Assembly: GCA_014706295.1 (NCBI GenBank)
Contig: JACSVZ010000007.1
Coordinates: forward strand, 4,953,699-5,017,698
DNA length: 64,000 bases
Direction of reading: 5' to 3'
Source: Lycocorax pyrrhopterus obiensis
Lineage: Eukaryota; Chordata; Aves; Passeriformes; Paradisaeidae
Shown: piece by piece, positions 11,659 to 25,380 of the stretch
Position numbering within the stretch: position 1 is the first letter of the stretch
How the letters are laid out: each line of letters begins with the position of its first letter
Made by a program: the position numbers and the translations under genes
Notes under the pieces: generated by a model
Seen by the model: the letters and a program-made list of their open reading frames with translations, nothing else
Databases searched by the model: none
Told to the model about the DNA's origin: nothing

Positions 11659-14600
11659 ACGTGAGCTCTTTTAGAACACCCTAATAGAAATCTACTCATA
11701 AGCCTTTGAAACTCTACTTGCTATAGGTCACTGAAAAAAATGAATTTCTGCAGCAGACCTTTTAATAGAGTTAAATTTTTCCTTTAGGAGTTAAATGACT
11801 ATTAGACATAGATATAATTGGGCACAAGTACACAAAGAACATAGATGAACTACCAGAAGCAAAGTCACTTGATCACTTATTTTCTTAAAATGTCTGATAT
11901 TCTTCAGTAAGTTTGTTTTCAGAAAATATCGTGCTAGATTTGCAAACAGGCTGGGAAAAAAACAAATTAGAACTAACTATTGTTGAGAAATGTTAATGTG
12001 GAATGGAAGGCATTTAAAGAACAGTAACAGAGTTTAAAATATAAGTTCATTCCAGTAAATCAGTGTCAAAATGACAAGAGAAGCCAACATAGTTCAAGAC
12101 AGATATATGGAACAATATGTAAGACAAACAAAAATGCTTTTGAATCCATCCATAGAATATCAGAAGTGAAAGATTTGATCAAGTATTAAAAGAAAAAGAC
12201 TAAACCAAATGAAATAAAAACAAAAGTGAATCAGGCAGTCAAAATCTCTCAGTATGAGGCTTTCTCCCTCATTTGGGTTTTTTAATATTTTTTTTAATTG
12301 GGTCAAACCCAAAGATTTAAGAATTCACTTTCCAGAATGAGAGTGAAAAGCATCAAACTAAAATGCAATGACTACTTGGAATATTTAAAGAATTAATTTG
12401 CCACTGTTCCAAGATATAACTGCATCTGATGCCTCCTACCTGAACACTCCCATAAGCAGCTTTTAAGGCTGTTTCCAACCTTTACTACTTTCTTGTATCA
12501 ATGCAAGTTATGCACTGACAGCCCTCACCAAGCAGGTAGTTTGGCCTACACTCAGGCAAACTGAATAAGCAGCCCAGGTGATCACTGTGCGAGGCACTGC
12601 CAGTGCATGAGCAAACTCAGCTCTGCAGCAGCAGCACTTGAGAGGCAATTTCTTCCCTTGGTTTCTGCAGAAAGTGCACCACATCTTCATTCAGTGTGAG
12701 TGAAGGGAATGGCCCTTCTTCTCCCTGGCTGTTGGTATTGGTGCTGGGAGCAGTGTGTGCTCCTCGGTTAAGGACCTTCAGAAGCTTTGGTGGAGCATGG
12801 GGCTGTCACTCCTTGCACACACTGTCCTTGCCCAGTTCAGCCTCAGAGTGCCCCCAGCACATCACCTCTGGTTGACATGAGGCAGATGGCACAGACCGTG
12901 CCTGCCCTTCATGATGGTAATTTGCAGCAGGGTACTGGGGCAAAGTGGCTTTCTCAGTCCTGTCTGGCTCCTTATCCTGTCATAATGATCCAAACTAAAA
13001 AGGTGACGTGTTTCATGGTAGCTGATCTTAGGTAAAAAGCTTATGATAGCATTGGGTTTTGCTTGCTTTTTCTAAATCAAAATAAACTGCTAAGAGAAAC
13101 AATTTAAAATTACCATCATACTGGGTGTTGTATGGATCTTCCTTATTCTTTCCTACAAGGCTTCCCAAATGTTTGACTTTCCATGTAAACCAGAGCTATA
13201 CCTGAAAGCTTCACTGGTACTTTAGTCTGAGTTTTCTAACTTTGATTAGACAACTAAGGATGCAAGTACCATATGGGCATATCCCGATATAAACAGTCAA
13301 AAGAACTCACTGCTTAATTTGCTGCTAATGGCACCAAAGCCAACCTTTTCTGGGTACAACATATCCTCTCTATCGGCTCCGTGGCAGCCCATGCAAGGGA
13401 GCAAGGCAGTGACTTACACCCTTTTCTTCTCTTGCAAAGGGATGCACAGCTACTCACAACTGAGCCAAAGGAAGCCCACAGACTAGACATGAGATATCCA
13501 AGAGAGAAATAAAAGTGGGAACAGAAATTGAGAGAAGTCTTCACTGACGCTTTACAAGTTCATGTAGTTCAAGAGAGATCCCTGAAGACAGGAGACCATC
13601 ATAATGCCATTAGTTAAGGGAAAGGCTAGGGAAACTGAAAACGTATGTAGGGAAAGCTTAAAAATCATTTTAGAAAGCCAAGCGAGGGAAACACTTTAAA
13701 CAAGCACACTAGTGGTTCAATTAAGGGTTTCAGAGATGCCTGTAGGAGAAAATCTCAGAGGATATTACTGCTAAGATAGACAAAGGGACGCAATGGGAAC
13801 CTGATGTGGAGATGTTCAGAACCATTTCCCCAAGTTTCATATTGGAAGCTAAATGCATTAAAAAATTTAGAACAGCAAATGTATTCCAGAAATGTGGACA
13901 AAGTGCATTCAATAAGCTATTCAATCATATATCAGCACAGAGGAGCTGAAGCTATAATTTTACAAACAGAAACAGCATTGAAAAGCAAAGCAAAGGAAGC
14001 ATTGATTAATAAGGTAGACAGATATGAGAACAGATAATTTACTTTTCAATAAATAATTTGGACATTTGTTAAAGAGAAGATGCAAGTCCTCTTAGGAAGA
14101 ACTCTGCTGGTTGATCTATCAAAGAATCCAAAATGAAGACAAAAAGACAGAGAAAAAAGTCATAATGACATCTGTTTTAAATTATTAATGAAGAATGACC
14201 AAGTACTTTCCAAAACAAAGAATACAACTCAGTGTAAATAATATGATGCAATGAGTATATTTTTACATAAAAATAATTTATTTTAAGAACAATGGCAAGG
14301 TTGTTTTCTTTTTCAGGGGATATGGGTTGGATTGGTGCTGGTGGTGAAGGTGGTGTTGGAATTTAACACTAAACCAGGGTACAGAATTAAAAAGATGAGC
14401 AAATTTTATCATTTATCCCTTTCTTTTCCAAAACAAGGTTACATTTCCCCTAGAAGCAAAAATTGTACACAGGTATTTTCCATCCACTGATTAGTGTGCA
14501 TTTTACAGCCCCAGTGTGAGCCCTACACTTAAGTGCTGACTTATTCAGCAGAGAAATATAAGAGCTTCCTTCTCCTGCTCCACATACTCCCACATCCATT

Positions 14601-16299
14601 CTCCATGGTCACAGCTGCATGGCCTTCATTTAAAAGTAGGTCTGCATTTGCTATTGCTGTGTTCATATGGAATGGGAGGTTTTCACTGGAACTACAAGCC
14701 TTTAGCTCTAGCCACAGATTCATGCTTTTAGCTTGGAGGAATCCAGTTAGATTTCCCATGTGTTGAACAAATATCAGAGGTCACATAAAGAGAGAATATA
14801 TGACCTCATAAGAGCATAAAGACTGGGGAGGAGGGAAGAAGAATCAACAACAGCTACTACCTACCACCATAAACAGTAAATCAAAATGAGTTATTTAATG
14901 GGGTTTAAAAATACTGATGCAAAAACTAACTTCACCCTGTGTCAAGCAAGCTGAAATACTTAAAAGTGTAGTGCTCAGTTTTCTCAAAACAGTAAATATA
15001 TAATAGACTTTTCCCAAAGATTGGCTTCTAAATAATCTGAGATCAGCATAGTTTGACTGATTTGCAGCCGTAGCAGAACAATGTAGCACAAAACAATCCC
15101 CACACCTTTTCTCCTCTGCCTCTTCATTTCCGAGTCATGCTCCTAAATGGAGCCCACCAGCTCGCCTCGTGTTGGCAGAGGGAGGAAGCATGAGGAGCAG
15201 CAGAGGATGGTGCTCTGCATATTCCCCTGGCTGGGATGGTTATCCAGCACTCTCCTTGGTCCTTGGCAGTGACTGCAGCCTGCAAAATAATGGCCTCAAC
15301 AGCTTCGTAGGCTGCTTGCTGTTATAATCTGTATAATAAGTATTAGTTTAGCTTTTCATATGGAAAGTTAATCCCCTAATAACATTTCAAATTACTGAAC
15401 AGCATTTGGAAAAAATCATACCTACTATTCAGAAACCTGTGCTGCAATCAGCTACACGAGATATACAGCATTCTGTAATTAGTGCACACCTTTCAGACGT
15501 GGCTAATTACCTCTTATGAATTAGAAATGTTCAACCCCCTCCCCCACCACTATACTTGAAAGGAAAAAAAAAGTAAGAGAAGATAAGCTCTATACTTCTA
15601 AGTTAGCTGAAAATTCAGTAAGATAATGTCACTGATGTGGTTATTTCCAGGTGAACGTCAGGTTATTCAACCTAGGTGAATTTAATGACTCTGGACAGGT
15701 CGTGCAATGAATTTTCCTATAAATCACTTATAATTGCAAACATAAAAATTAAAAACCAGTCTGAAGAGAGAGATAACACAGTATAAATGATAGAAAGCAG
15801 TAATCTACAGATAGTGGTGCTGCTGTTTTAATTGAGGCCATTCTGATGTGAAGCTCCAGAACCTCATGGGGACAGCACTAGGATGAGGAGCCCAGGTTCT
15901 CTAACTTGCAAGAGCTTTTAAATGACTACACATGATTAACAAACATGTTTTTAATATACTGACATAAAAACTTTAGAGTTTCTCCTCTCTAATATAATGT
16001 TCTTCTACATGTTTTAGAAAGACCAAGCTCGACTTGGCTATGCACACTTTCTCCCCAGTATCCATTATCGGCTGGCTATTACTGCTGTGCTGAGCCATGC
16101 ATTAGGATTAGGTTTGCTTGCGCTAGATTCCCAAATCAGTATTTTGAATGATGCAGAGCATTTCAGGTTCCAAATTCCCTGGGTAGGGTCCACCTCCTTT
16201 TATATCTCCAAGTGCTGGTCAGATCAACACCATGCCCTAATCATAAACAACCTGGATCAGTGGGAGACTTGTTCCCCAGCTTGACAGCAGCGCTGAAGC
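11659..16299. other. Intergenic spacer, no gene recognised
   Basis: AT-rich, with short non-coding-like open frames. A slightly more GC-rich patch at 12690-12990 and another at 15090-15300 show no exon signature. A GGT-rich stretch (GGTGCTGGTGGTGAAGGTGG) lies near 14334-14353. No repeat family was recognised. Confidence 0.5.
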
Positions 16300-16710
16300 C
16301 TCCAGTTCAGTGATGGAGAGAGGGGGCCCACCACCTCTGCCTGCCCTTGCCATGCTTTGGAGCACAAAGGCCCATCTCATTTGTAGGTGTTAAAACAAAA
16401 GAGCTGGCACAACACCTCCAGCCCTGCCCTGCAGCTCCACAGTGCTCCTGGAAGCCATCACTGCACAACCCACGCAGGGCCAGGAGGACAAACAGCAAAA
16501 GGACAAGGGGCTCCAGACCAGTCACAAGGGCACTGTTATTACTTAGAAGAGCAACTGAAAAATACAACTGTTCTCTTCTCACTGGAAATGGGAGCGTGAT
16601 GGGGTCTGTTCTCCTCCCCTTACCTGCCAAGGGCCTGAAGCAAAGGGCTGCACATGCAGCAAGAAGGGTCCACAAGTCCTCTGACCTGGTGTAAATATGT
16701 TTCATCACCT
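16300..16710. other. GC-richer block with overlapping open frames on both strands, unrecognised
   Basis: About 400 bases are less AT-rich than the flanks and stay open in several frames at once: 133 codons on the minus strand (16307-16708) and 115 codons on the plus strand (16347-16694). Open frames on both strands reflect a low density of stop codons in GC-richer DNA. Neither translation shows a domain, signal peptide or biased repeat I can name. Possibly an unidentified old repeat or non-coding exon. Confidence 0.4.
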
Positions 16711-19700
16711 TCTAGCAGGGAACCCAGTCTTATTCATGGATGTCATCTAATGAAGCAATCATGCCCTTCTAAAAATAAGTCTGCTTTAATTTATCACCTC
16801 TTTAGAGTTTTGAAAGGTTTTGATCCCATTTATTTTAGACCAAAGCTTTTAGGAATGTTAGCTGCATCAAAAAGGAAACATTGAAAACCATATTACAGAT
16901 TTTCAGAATTAGAGATGACTTGAATTTCATCTAGGAGCCAAACTCATCTGCTTTGTCCTGTACAAAGTTTGGAGCCAAGATTAAACCCAGGCTTTTTCTG
17001 GTCATAATTTAGATAAGACTGAACATTTCAAACATTATCCATTTTTATCAGATTTTGGCTCCAGATGAAAGAAACCTTGCAGGTACAATCATACAGCCAA
17101 ATGACTAACTGCCACCCTTTGTGCCTGTTAATTATTTTTGGCCACAGTATTCTGTGCATAATGGAACATGGACACAATATGATGGCTTTTCTTTTTCCTC
17201 TTTTTTCCCTCCCCCATATTTTTCCCCCACATTTTTTTTTTTTAATTTGGCTTCTAGATAAACATTTTGAGAAGTCAACACTTGCTTTGTTGAAAGTAAA
17301 GGACTAACCAGCCTGGAACATCCTGGATTGTTTTGTATAGGTATTCAGTATTTGCTGCTCTCAACGACTTTTAGTTAGAAATGGGAGAGCAACCATAATT
17401 ATGAAATCAAGCCCAAACTGCTTCAAAATTAATCACTTCAAAAATCCAGAAACCATTAAACAAATATAGACATGATGCTGGGGACAGGGAGGGTGAGGGA
17501 AGGAGTTTCATCCCTGGGAAAAAAACTCCTTGTCCCAAGCCATTATATTTTATTTTATTTTTAACTTCTTCGTACTTGCCATGGGACAGAGGTATTGAAA
17601 TCTTTCTATGGTATCACATTAATATAAAATCATTCTGCTTTTTTTCTCATGTGATAGTGAAGTGTAGTCACGTTAGCACATTTCATTGTAAGTTAGTAAA
17701 AACGAACGTTAATATGACCTGATACTAATCCACCGTGACAGAAAATTCCTAATACGATAAAACTTTCATATCATATTAGTAGAAAAAAGTCAGTTCCTGC
17801 CTGTTCCAGGTCACTTTCAATGTTGCCTTTGAGCATAAAGTAATGACAAGTATTTGTCTATCTACAAAAAGGGTTCCTAGCACTGTTCAATGGCAAAATA
17901 AAATTATATTCAAGTGTCCCTTTTTTTTTTTGCTCTATGCGATTTAGCCCATTGCAAGAGAGCCCTCAAACACATCCTCTGAATTTGCCTTCATTTCTAG
18001 GCTTTAATTTTGAGATGCTCAGAGTGCTTCTTGTATTGAAGAACAACCTCTCTTTGAATGGTTGCTTCTGTATATTGAAATTATAACAGCTGCAAAGATA
18101 AATTGTCAGTTCAGCTTGGCTCCTCTATGCATTTTCATGACTGGTCTTTGGCAGGAAGCAGTCACCCATGGGCAGCGTGGTCAGTGAGTCCCTCAAAGCC
18201 AGGTAGAAAAATACTTTTTTTTCCTGCAAGAACTCAGTAGAGGTCTGGATGAAGCAGAGCCAAGTCACAGCTGGCTCCAGAGCAGCTCTCCATGGGGCAG
18301 CTCCTGGAGGCTTTGTAGGCCAACTACCATACCAGTTAAACCAGCTGGTTTGAAAGCTGCCATCAGTTCTTCAACGTGCCTGTAGTTTGTAGTTACAAAA
18401 TCTTAAACCCTGTTCCCACATGTTTGCCATCTCTGGGATACCTTTGCTTGTTTGGACCAGGATTTAATGAACAATTATCCCTTCTGTTATACCAAAGTTG
18501 TAAATCTAATCTAAAATGTCTAAATAAGATGATAGGTACCACCTTAATAAGATATCACATGTAAGTAAGAAAGTGCTTCCCCAGACTCGGGCATTTTCCA
18601 GAAACTGATACAAGACTTGAAAGAAACACCACCAACTTATTACAAAACTTTGCAAAATCTCTGTTGAACCGAGTCTAAATCATAATTAAATCCATTTCCT
18701 TTGTCCTTGGTGAGCCAAGTGAGTAGCACTTGGGTCATTCTGTCACCTGATGTAAATTCAGGAGGAGCTCAATTTAAATCCAGATCTCTACGGCAATTTC
18801 TAGCAAACGAAGGTCTGGTTTTCTTGCTGTAGTAATTTTTCCATTGCACTCTCATTGCCCTGGACTGTAAGAATTACTGTGTGACCAGGTAATCCCAAGA
18901 GCTGCAAATACTGAGCTTCCTTGCATAGGTTTCACAATTCACAAGTTAATGTTACAGAGAATTAAATTTTTCAACACAAAGGTTTAATTTTATCAACTGA
19001 AATACATCCAAGCAACAACAACAAAACAATCTACTCATTTTACTTTTCCCCCAGAAAACGAGAGGAACAGAGTTCAATTTAAGCTGCAGTGGAACTGGAC
19101 TGAAGACAGATCACACAATGGATCAGCTTAATCTACGGAACATCTCCCAAGTCAAACAGTGTAATACTTACTTCAATTTGTTCTTCAGCTCTGATTATTG
19201 GATACAATTCTGTGTTGAAGATGCAAAAAACGCCCCAAAACTTTTGAGTAACTTCACTGCTCAACCTCAGAAAGAAAAAGAGAAGAAAACTGTGGTTCTG
19301 GCGGGGAACGGCCAGGTTACTATAAGCAAAAAAAAAAAGAGTAATTTTCAGTTATATTATTGCCTGTGAAACATTACAAGTGCAAAATGTAATTACCTTA
19401 ATGCTATTTTTGATATCATATCAGCAAATTACACTGAGTCCCTACTGTGACACTTATATCAGGGTAAGAATTATCCTGTTGTGAGTGTCGATCCCAGGGG
19501 AAAATGAGGCAGCACAAATGGCTGTGATTCTTGAGCAATTAGCTGCTTCAAGGCTGCAGACACTCTTATTTAAAAGATACTCATGGAATGTTTAACCTGT
19601 AAACATCTTGAACATTTACCTCCTATTTGTTTTTTCAGTAATTAAGCCTCCAGGGGATCATCCTATGGAACAAGCATTTCTTCCTTATTTTGCCACCCAT

Positions 19701-21740
19701 TTTTCTTTTTAATCATGAGAAAATCCCTTTCTGCTATTAAGATACACACCGTGAAATTTGGAATTGTTTGTAATAACTATGTCTTTCCATTAGTACTAAT
19801 ACCCTAATGCCACAGGAGAACCATGTAATGTGCTGAAGGATTATATAACTTCACGTCGAGCAAAACGAAATTACAAGTTTCAATCACCTTTGGGAGTCAG
19901 TTTTTCAGTTTTCAAAGTTCTTTAAGATTTATTGAAGGAATTGATCATTGCAACTCATTTCAGATCTTAAGCCTTTTTACTCTGGAGCCAGAGGCACTGG
20001 CCTGAAAGAGCCAAAAGTACAGAGCACCGCCTTAGGCAAAGGCTACCTTAACACGTTCTGCAGTGGGCATCAAATTGCACACAGCTCTTCAAGGAAACTT
20101 GATATACACAGCAAGAGGAAAGGCAAATAAAATTAGTGCAATGGTACCATTTCAGCATCAAACTATTCAATAATCTCTATATCCTTACTTCAAATTTTGA
20201 AGTCTAGAAGCTTATATTCTGCAATAAAAATTCTGGATGAACGTAAACCTTGAAGTGTTCTGTTAATCAGCACAGGCAAAAGCCAGCCAGCCCTTTAACA
20301 GAAAGCAAAACCATATAAAAATACACTTTATAATCAAAACCATTTCACCTCTAAGTGCAAAAGGAAAAATGAACATTCTCAAAAGAATCCAAAAATCTCT
20401 CTTTAAGGCATAGGCAATAACTTTTTGTAACATTAATTTATAGACAAAATACAACGTCATAAAAACATCAACTTATAATTAGGTGCTTTTAAAAAAGTAA
20501 GTCTTTCTCCATGTAAAAAAAAAAAGAAGTCAAGTTCATGACTTATAAAACATCAGTTCAACATCTCCAAACTTCTGATTTAGGATAATTCTGCTAACAG
20601 CCATCCTTTTAAATTTAAAAAAATAACAACTATTATGACACTTTCATTAATTTAATGTACCACTGAAGCAAACTGAAAGTATGTGCTTTGGGAAATGTGG
20701 AAATTATTGATTTGTTAAATGCTTTACATGCCACATACAAGACTCACAATATCACCCATGTACATGCCAGGTTATTCTACCATCTTTTACCATGATTTCC
20801 TTCCTTCACTTGCAGTTGCCACACAACTAGACTTTTTTCCTGTTGAGTAACTACTGATTTTTTCTTATATAATTAACTCCTTAGCAAATGCTATGCTCTG
20901 TTTGAAAATACCAGCAAAAGGATTTTCTTTACAGTAGCTAGAGCCTTGCAATACATTGGCAAATGCAATAAGATCTGCTCCACCTGTTGGGAATTTTAAA
21001 TCCAGGCTTTGGGCTATTGTTTATAACTACTTTTGTGTCACTACAGCTGCCACAGCGCTCTGTGCTGCTTGTGTAAAGCACGCCATGGAAGGACAAGGCT
21101 GCCTTGTAACATATAGGTGAATACTGTACGTACACAAAAAACCCATTTGTTTTTCTCTCTTGGCAGGACAAAGGTGTTGTTAAATGAAAAATATTTGAAA
21201 ACAGCAGAAATACAAAACAATGCACAATTCTGACATCTGTTGAAACATTTCTGCATTCATTCCTACACTTGCTAATGGCATCAAACTCTCATGGGTCCTG
21301 TATAATACAATACGGAGTTATGAAGCAGAACAGATTTTTCTCAATACCAAGAGCACCATGTAAACAGGTAGCTTTCACTGCACTATATTTTTCCACTCAG
21401 TATATTAAAGACTTCATATTAATTCTTTCATATGAATTCTGACATCACTGGCAATAAAAATATAGGTTCGAATTCTCATTTGGTGATTGGTGGAGTTAAC
21501 TTAGCGTACAATGGCAGAGGAAAAAGGATGATTAAGTGAAAAATTCCTCATTATAATGCAATCCTTTGAAACAGTTCATACCTGCAAATATCAATAATAC
21601 TGCCAATTACATTTAATGTACCAAGATTTGTGCAAGGCCATGTTTAACATGCTCTTGAGGAGAAAAGATAATAACAAATGCTTGAGAATTATCCAAACAT
21701 TAACAGTATATTAATAAAAAACATGGAGAACTATCACAAA
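16711..21740. other. Intergenic spacer, no gene recognised
   Basis: AT-rich sequence with only short open frames. A 12-base poly(T) lies at 17232-17243 after a pyrimidine-rich stretch (TTTCCTCTTTTTTCCCTCCC). An A-run lies at about 19329-19339. No exon, RNA gene or transposon was recognised. Confidence 0.5.
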
Positions 21741-21834
21741 CAGGCATGAGATATGAGATATATACATGAGGTATATACATGAGATATGAGATATATACAT
21801 GATATATACAGGCATGAGCATGAGATATATACAT
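21741..21834 (+). repeat. Interspersed tandem repeat built from CATGAGATATATA units
   Basis: Two exact 20-base copies of GAGATATGAGATATATACAT lie at 21748-21767 and 21781-21800, separated by the related GAGGTATATACAT. A third partial copy, GAGATATATACAT, is at 21822-21834. CAGGCATGAG occurs at 21741-21750 and again at 21809-21818, so a compound unit has been duplicated by slippage or unequal exchange. Confidence 0.85.
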
Positions 21835-22831
21835 CTTGCAGTTTAATTTGCCTGAAAAGATCTGCAGTGATGACACACGTTGACTTTCTTAAATTAGAAA
21901 GAAAACAGATCCATCACAAGTGCATTTTCTATATTTCCCAGATTGCCAATGCCTCTTTCCTTGTGTGGAACAAGGGGCAGTCAGGTGAGCCTGTTCTGGT
22001 CACTAAAGCAATGTTCCTCACATTTAATCTGTGTTAATGAGATTTGTGACAGGGAGATTCACAGTTCTGAAAATAAATTCACTAAAACCCCATTTATTTA
22101 AAATTCCATCATTCCAGAAACCTCTAAAGCAAAAAGGATTAGGATGCGGCGACAAACGGCTGGATTTTAACTGTCAAGATTTTAGAGGGCAATGTCTTCA
22201 TTTCCTCCAAATTAGTGCTAAGTGCTACATGGATTTTTTTCTGGTCTTTCTCTTGCTGCTTGGTATTTCCTTTCTATGTATCATCTCATTATCTTCTATT
22301 ACACTCTGCTGATATAGAATCTCTATTTTTAGATGAGACCAAAATTAAAATGGGAGAGTGCATTTCGTGTGAATCGTCTGTCTAACAATCACCAATATAA
22401 ATGTAACAAAGCAGTAGAAGGAAACAATGCTCACATCAGAACTGGTCTCATCATTAATATTTGCTGTGAAAGAGGATATAGTTTAAAAAGTAAGGCGATA
22501 CAGGAGACCCACACACATCCCTCTGCAACTCAGCTCTCTCATGCTCATTTTCTTACCCCTGAAAATGACAAAGACATTATTTTTTACGGGAAGTATTTTG
22601 GTGCAGTCACTCCCCAAGATCAGCCAAACTTTCTCTTTGAAGAAAACACTGATAAAATAGAGGGGTTTTTTCCTTTTAGGAACTGCATCATAAATCCAAA
22701 TGTAACCACAGTAATTAGTGGTAATGAACGTTGTGTGCTAGGGGAACATTCAAATAAAAATGGGAAAAATCCTGTAAGAAGCAGGATTTTGAATATCTCA
22801 TGATACTCCTTTTTATGATACAGTCTACTTG
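21835..22831. other. Spacer holding the longest open frame of the window (22333-22803), judged non-coding
   Basis: A plus-strand frame of 156 codons runs from 22333 to 22803. The translation is Asn-, Ile- and Lys-rich as expected of random AT-rich DNA, shows no domain, and overlaps an open frame on the other strand. No promoter or homologous family is recognised. Listed so the reader knows it was examined. Confidence 0.45.
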
Positions 22832-22882
22832 AAAACAAGATCAGTAAGTAATGCTTAAGTAAAACAAGATCAGTAAGTAATG
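22832..22882 (+). repeat. Perfect 22-bp direct duplication, period 29
   Basis: AAAACAAGATCAGTAAGTAATG occurs at 22832-22853 and again at 22861-22882, with a 7-base spacer. The identity suggests a fairly recent local duplication. Confidence 0.9.
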
Positions 22883-24468
22883 AAAGTATCATTATAATTT
22901 CATCACTAAGATATAGATTAAAAGAAAACAAAATGCTTTGCAGCAGTCTGCAGTAGATCTAAAGTAAAACTGAAAATTACCCTGGATAATTAATGCTTTC
23001 TTTGTCCATAGCATATATTCCTAACAAACACAGAGAAGAAAAAGCATTCATGCAAAATACTGGGATGACCTTACAAACAGCTTTATAATAGATAAAAAGA
23101 GAAAAAACTCATATAAAGCAGTTGCAGTTGAGGGTAACTTAGAAAAGAGGAATATATTTCTATACAAAGCTGAGTATAAATATTTATCAGATGCATAGAT
23201 GGTCTAAAGATATTAAGAAAGATAATGAAAAATTACTATTTCATTGTCATATACTTTTTGCAAATACATGCTGGGATAATGCTTCAACTATAATAAAACT
23301 GCTCATTATCTGGAGATGCGGTAACAGGGGAACAAACACCATTTATATCGCTGAGAACAATTCTGTGGAGGCAGCAAAGGACTACAGGAACAGAGATTCC
23401 TTTTTGATATTTGATGTTTATGTAGGTTGATTGAATTGGAATGATTAAAATAATTTAATTAGAAACTGTACATGGAAGTTCTTTGCAAAAGAATAATGTA
23501 TGTATTTGCTCAAATTCACCATACTCAGGCTGGTAGTGGTACAAAATCATTTTGAGGGCAGAGGGAAAGGAAATCAGGAGAGGATAGTTGTGCTGCTCTG
23601 CAGCTGACCACAAGATATTTGCTTTAATGTTTGCCACATGAGCAGAATATTGGATGTACTGCTGAGGATGCACTGCTCTCCAGTTCTCACTGGTAATCCT
23701 AAAGGGACTCCTCTATTTTCACTACTCCATAGGTACACACTGTGTGCAGTAGCGCCCATCTGTAAGTCACACTCCAGGTTGTTAATGGCAGTCTAATGCT
23801 ACAACAATACCAGCCAAATTCCTCCAAAAGACAATGAGTGTCATTTCTTAAGCAATGTGGATTTTTTTCCCCTGAAAATAAGACTTAAAACAGAGATGTG
23901 CATGATAGTAAAAAACCTGCTTAATAACAGTTTTAAAGGCTAATAGATGTTCTCTATTATCCATAGGCATCTTACACAATCCTGGGAAAGTATTATTTTC
24001 TGTAAGTAATGAGGATAAGAGCAGCAATGTGAAGCAATTTACTTGAGGAGGACTAGTAGCCGGTCTGAACCGAAAGCTCAGGAATTCCTGGATGCCATTA
24101 CTACACTTCTCTTCATAACCTGGTGCTGCCTTTGCTGTAATAATTTCCCAGCAGCATTTGTATTAATCATTTGGAAGCTGTAGCATCCAAAGAGACCAGC
24201 CAGGCCTGCTACAGCAGTTAATGTGCACACACAGTATCAACATCAAGAATATCTTACACAATAAAAGAGCTTGTTTTTAATTTAAAAAACAACAAAGGGA
24301 GAGAAAATAATCCAAAGTGCAAAATGAACAGTGACAAGGCTGACTGACTGTTACTTCCATTCTGTGATAAAATACACAGCACAAAAAATGCTAGGTTTAC
24401 TACACTAATATAAATTTACTTGAGGAAACTTTGCTAATTTAAAGTTCTTCCCTTTCTCTTTTTGTTTG
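22883..24468. other. Intergenic spacer, no gene recognised
   Basis: AT-rich sequence with short random open frames on both strands. No repeat family or exon was recognised. Confidence 0.5.
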
Positions 24469-24483
24469 TTTTTTTTTTTTTTT
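24469..24483 (+). repeat. Poly(T) tract, 15 bases
   Basis: Fifteen T following TTTGTTTG, with no retroposon recognised beside it. Confidence 0.8.
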
Positions 24484-24551
24484 GTGCAATACAAAGTAAT
24501 TTTAGCTTTATTATATGCAAAACTATAGGATTAAAAACAGTTGCATATTCT

Positions 24552-24603
24552 GTTTTGTATCTAATAGTGTTTTTCTTGTTTTGTATCAAATAGAATTTTT
24601 CTT
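24552..24603 (+). repeat. Tandem duplication of a 26-bp T-rich unit
   Basis: GTTTTGTATCTAATAGTG... at 24552-24577 is followed directly by GTTTTGTATCAAATAGAA... at 24578-24603. Both end in TTTTTCTT and they differ at only a few positions. A third partial start, GTTTC, follows. Confidence 0.85.
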
Positions 24604-24842
24604 GTTTCCTGGCAGTGCCATTCTTTTTGCTTTGTTTTCAGGAGATTTCAGTAGAACTTAACTTTTATAATGCTTTTTTTATGTATATCTATAATAATAT
24701 GCAAGATTAGTGTTCACATTCTTTGCATTTTTTCAGATAGGTCAGCATTATTTTCAGTCAGGACCATCACAATGTTTTGCTTTTGGAGTCCCACAGGTTC
24801 ACACCAAAAATTAAAGATAGATTGACACTATGTAAGACGGGT

Positions 24843-25380
24843 CATGCTGGTTTTGGTTGGGGTAGGGTTGCTTTTCTTCATAGTAACTGGTGTGAGCTAC
24901 ATTTTGGATTTGTGCTGAAAACAGGGATGTTTTCAGTGCTGCTGAGCTGTGCTTACACAGAGCCAAGGCTTTTTCTGCTCTTCACCCCACCAGTGAGGAG
25001 GCTGGGGGTGCACAAGGACTCAGGAGGGGACAGAGCCAGGACAGCTGACCCCAACTGACCCAAGGGATATCCCAGACCATCTGGTGTCATGCTGAGCATA
25101 TAAAGCTGGGGGAAGGAAAAGCGGGGATGTTTGGAGTGATGGACTCTTCCCAAGTAACGTTACATGTGATGGAGCCCTGCTTTCCTGGGGAGGGCTGAGC
25201 ACCTGCCTGCAATGGGGAGTGAGAAATTAATTCCTTGTCCCACTTTGTTTTGCTTATTAAATGGGCTTTATCACAATCCCTGAGTGTTCTCACTGTAGCT
25301 CTTCTGATTTTGTCCCCCATCTTACCTTGAGGGAACGAGTGAGTGGCTGGCCTTGGGCTTGGTTGCTGGCTGGGCTTCAC
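24843..25380 (+). mobile_element. Solo LTR of an avian ERVL-type endogenous retrovirus, copy 2
   Basis: Same family and orientation as the LTR at 11.1 kb, with the landmarks in the same order: CATGCTGGTTTTGGTTGGGG at the start, GGATTTGTGCTGAAAACAG, the CAGCTGACCCCAACTGACCC block, GATGGAGCCCTGCTTTCCTG and TCACTGTAGCTCTTCTGATT near the end. It keeps a canonical TATAAA at 25099-25104 and an ATTAAA polyadenylation signal at 25256-25261, so the promoter elements look better preserved than in copy 1. It lacks parts present in copy 1, for example near the start. No internal retroviral sequence flanks it and no clear target duplication is seen. Confidence 0.88.

Noticed and set aside
16307..16708. 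Minus-strand frame of 133 codons with a hydrophobic stretch
   Set aside because: Also open on the plus strand. The hydrophobic run looks incidental, and no family is recognised.
21465..21475. GGTTCGAATTC resembling a tRNA B box
   Set aside because: No A box at the right distance upstream, no acceptor stem pairing, no T-run terminator arrangement.
22333..22803. Longest open frame (156 codons, plus strand)
   Set aside because: AT-rich, random-looking composition, no domain, overlapping open frame on the other strand, no promoter context; this length is plausible by chance in 64 kb.
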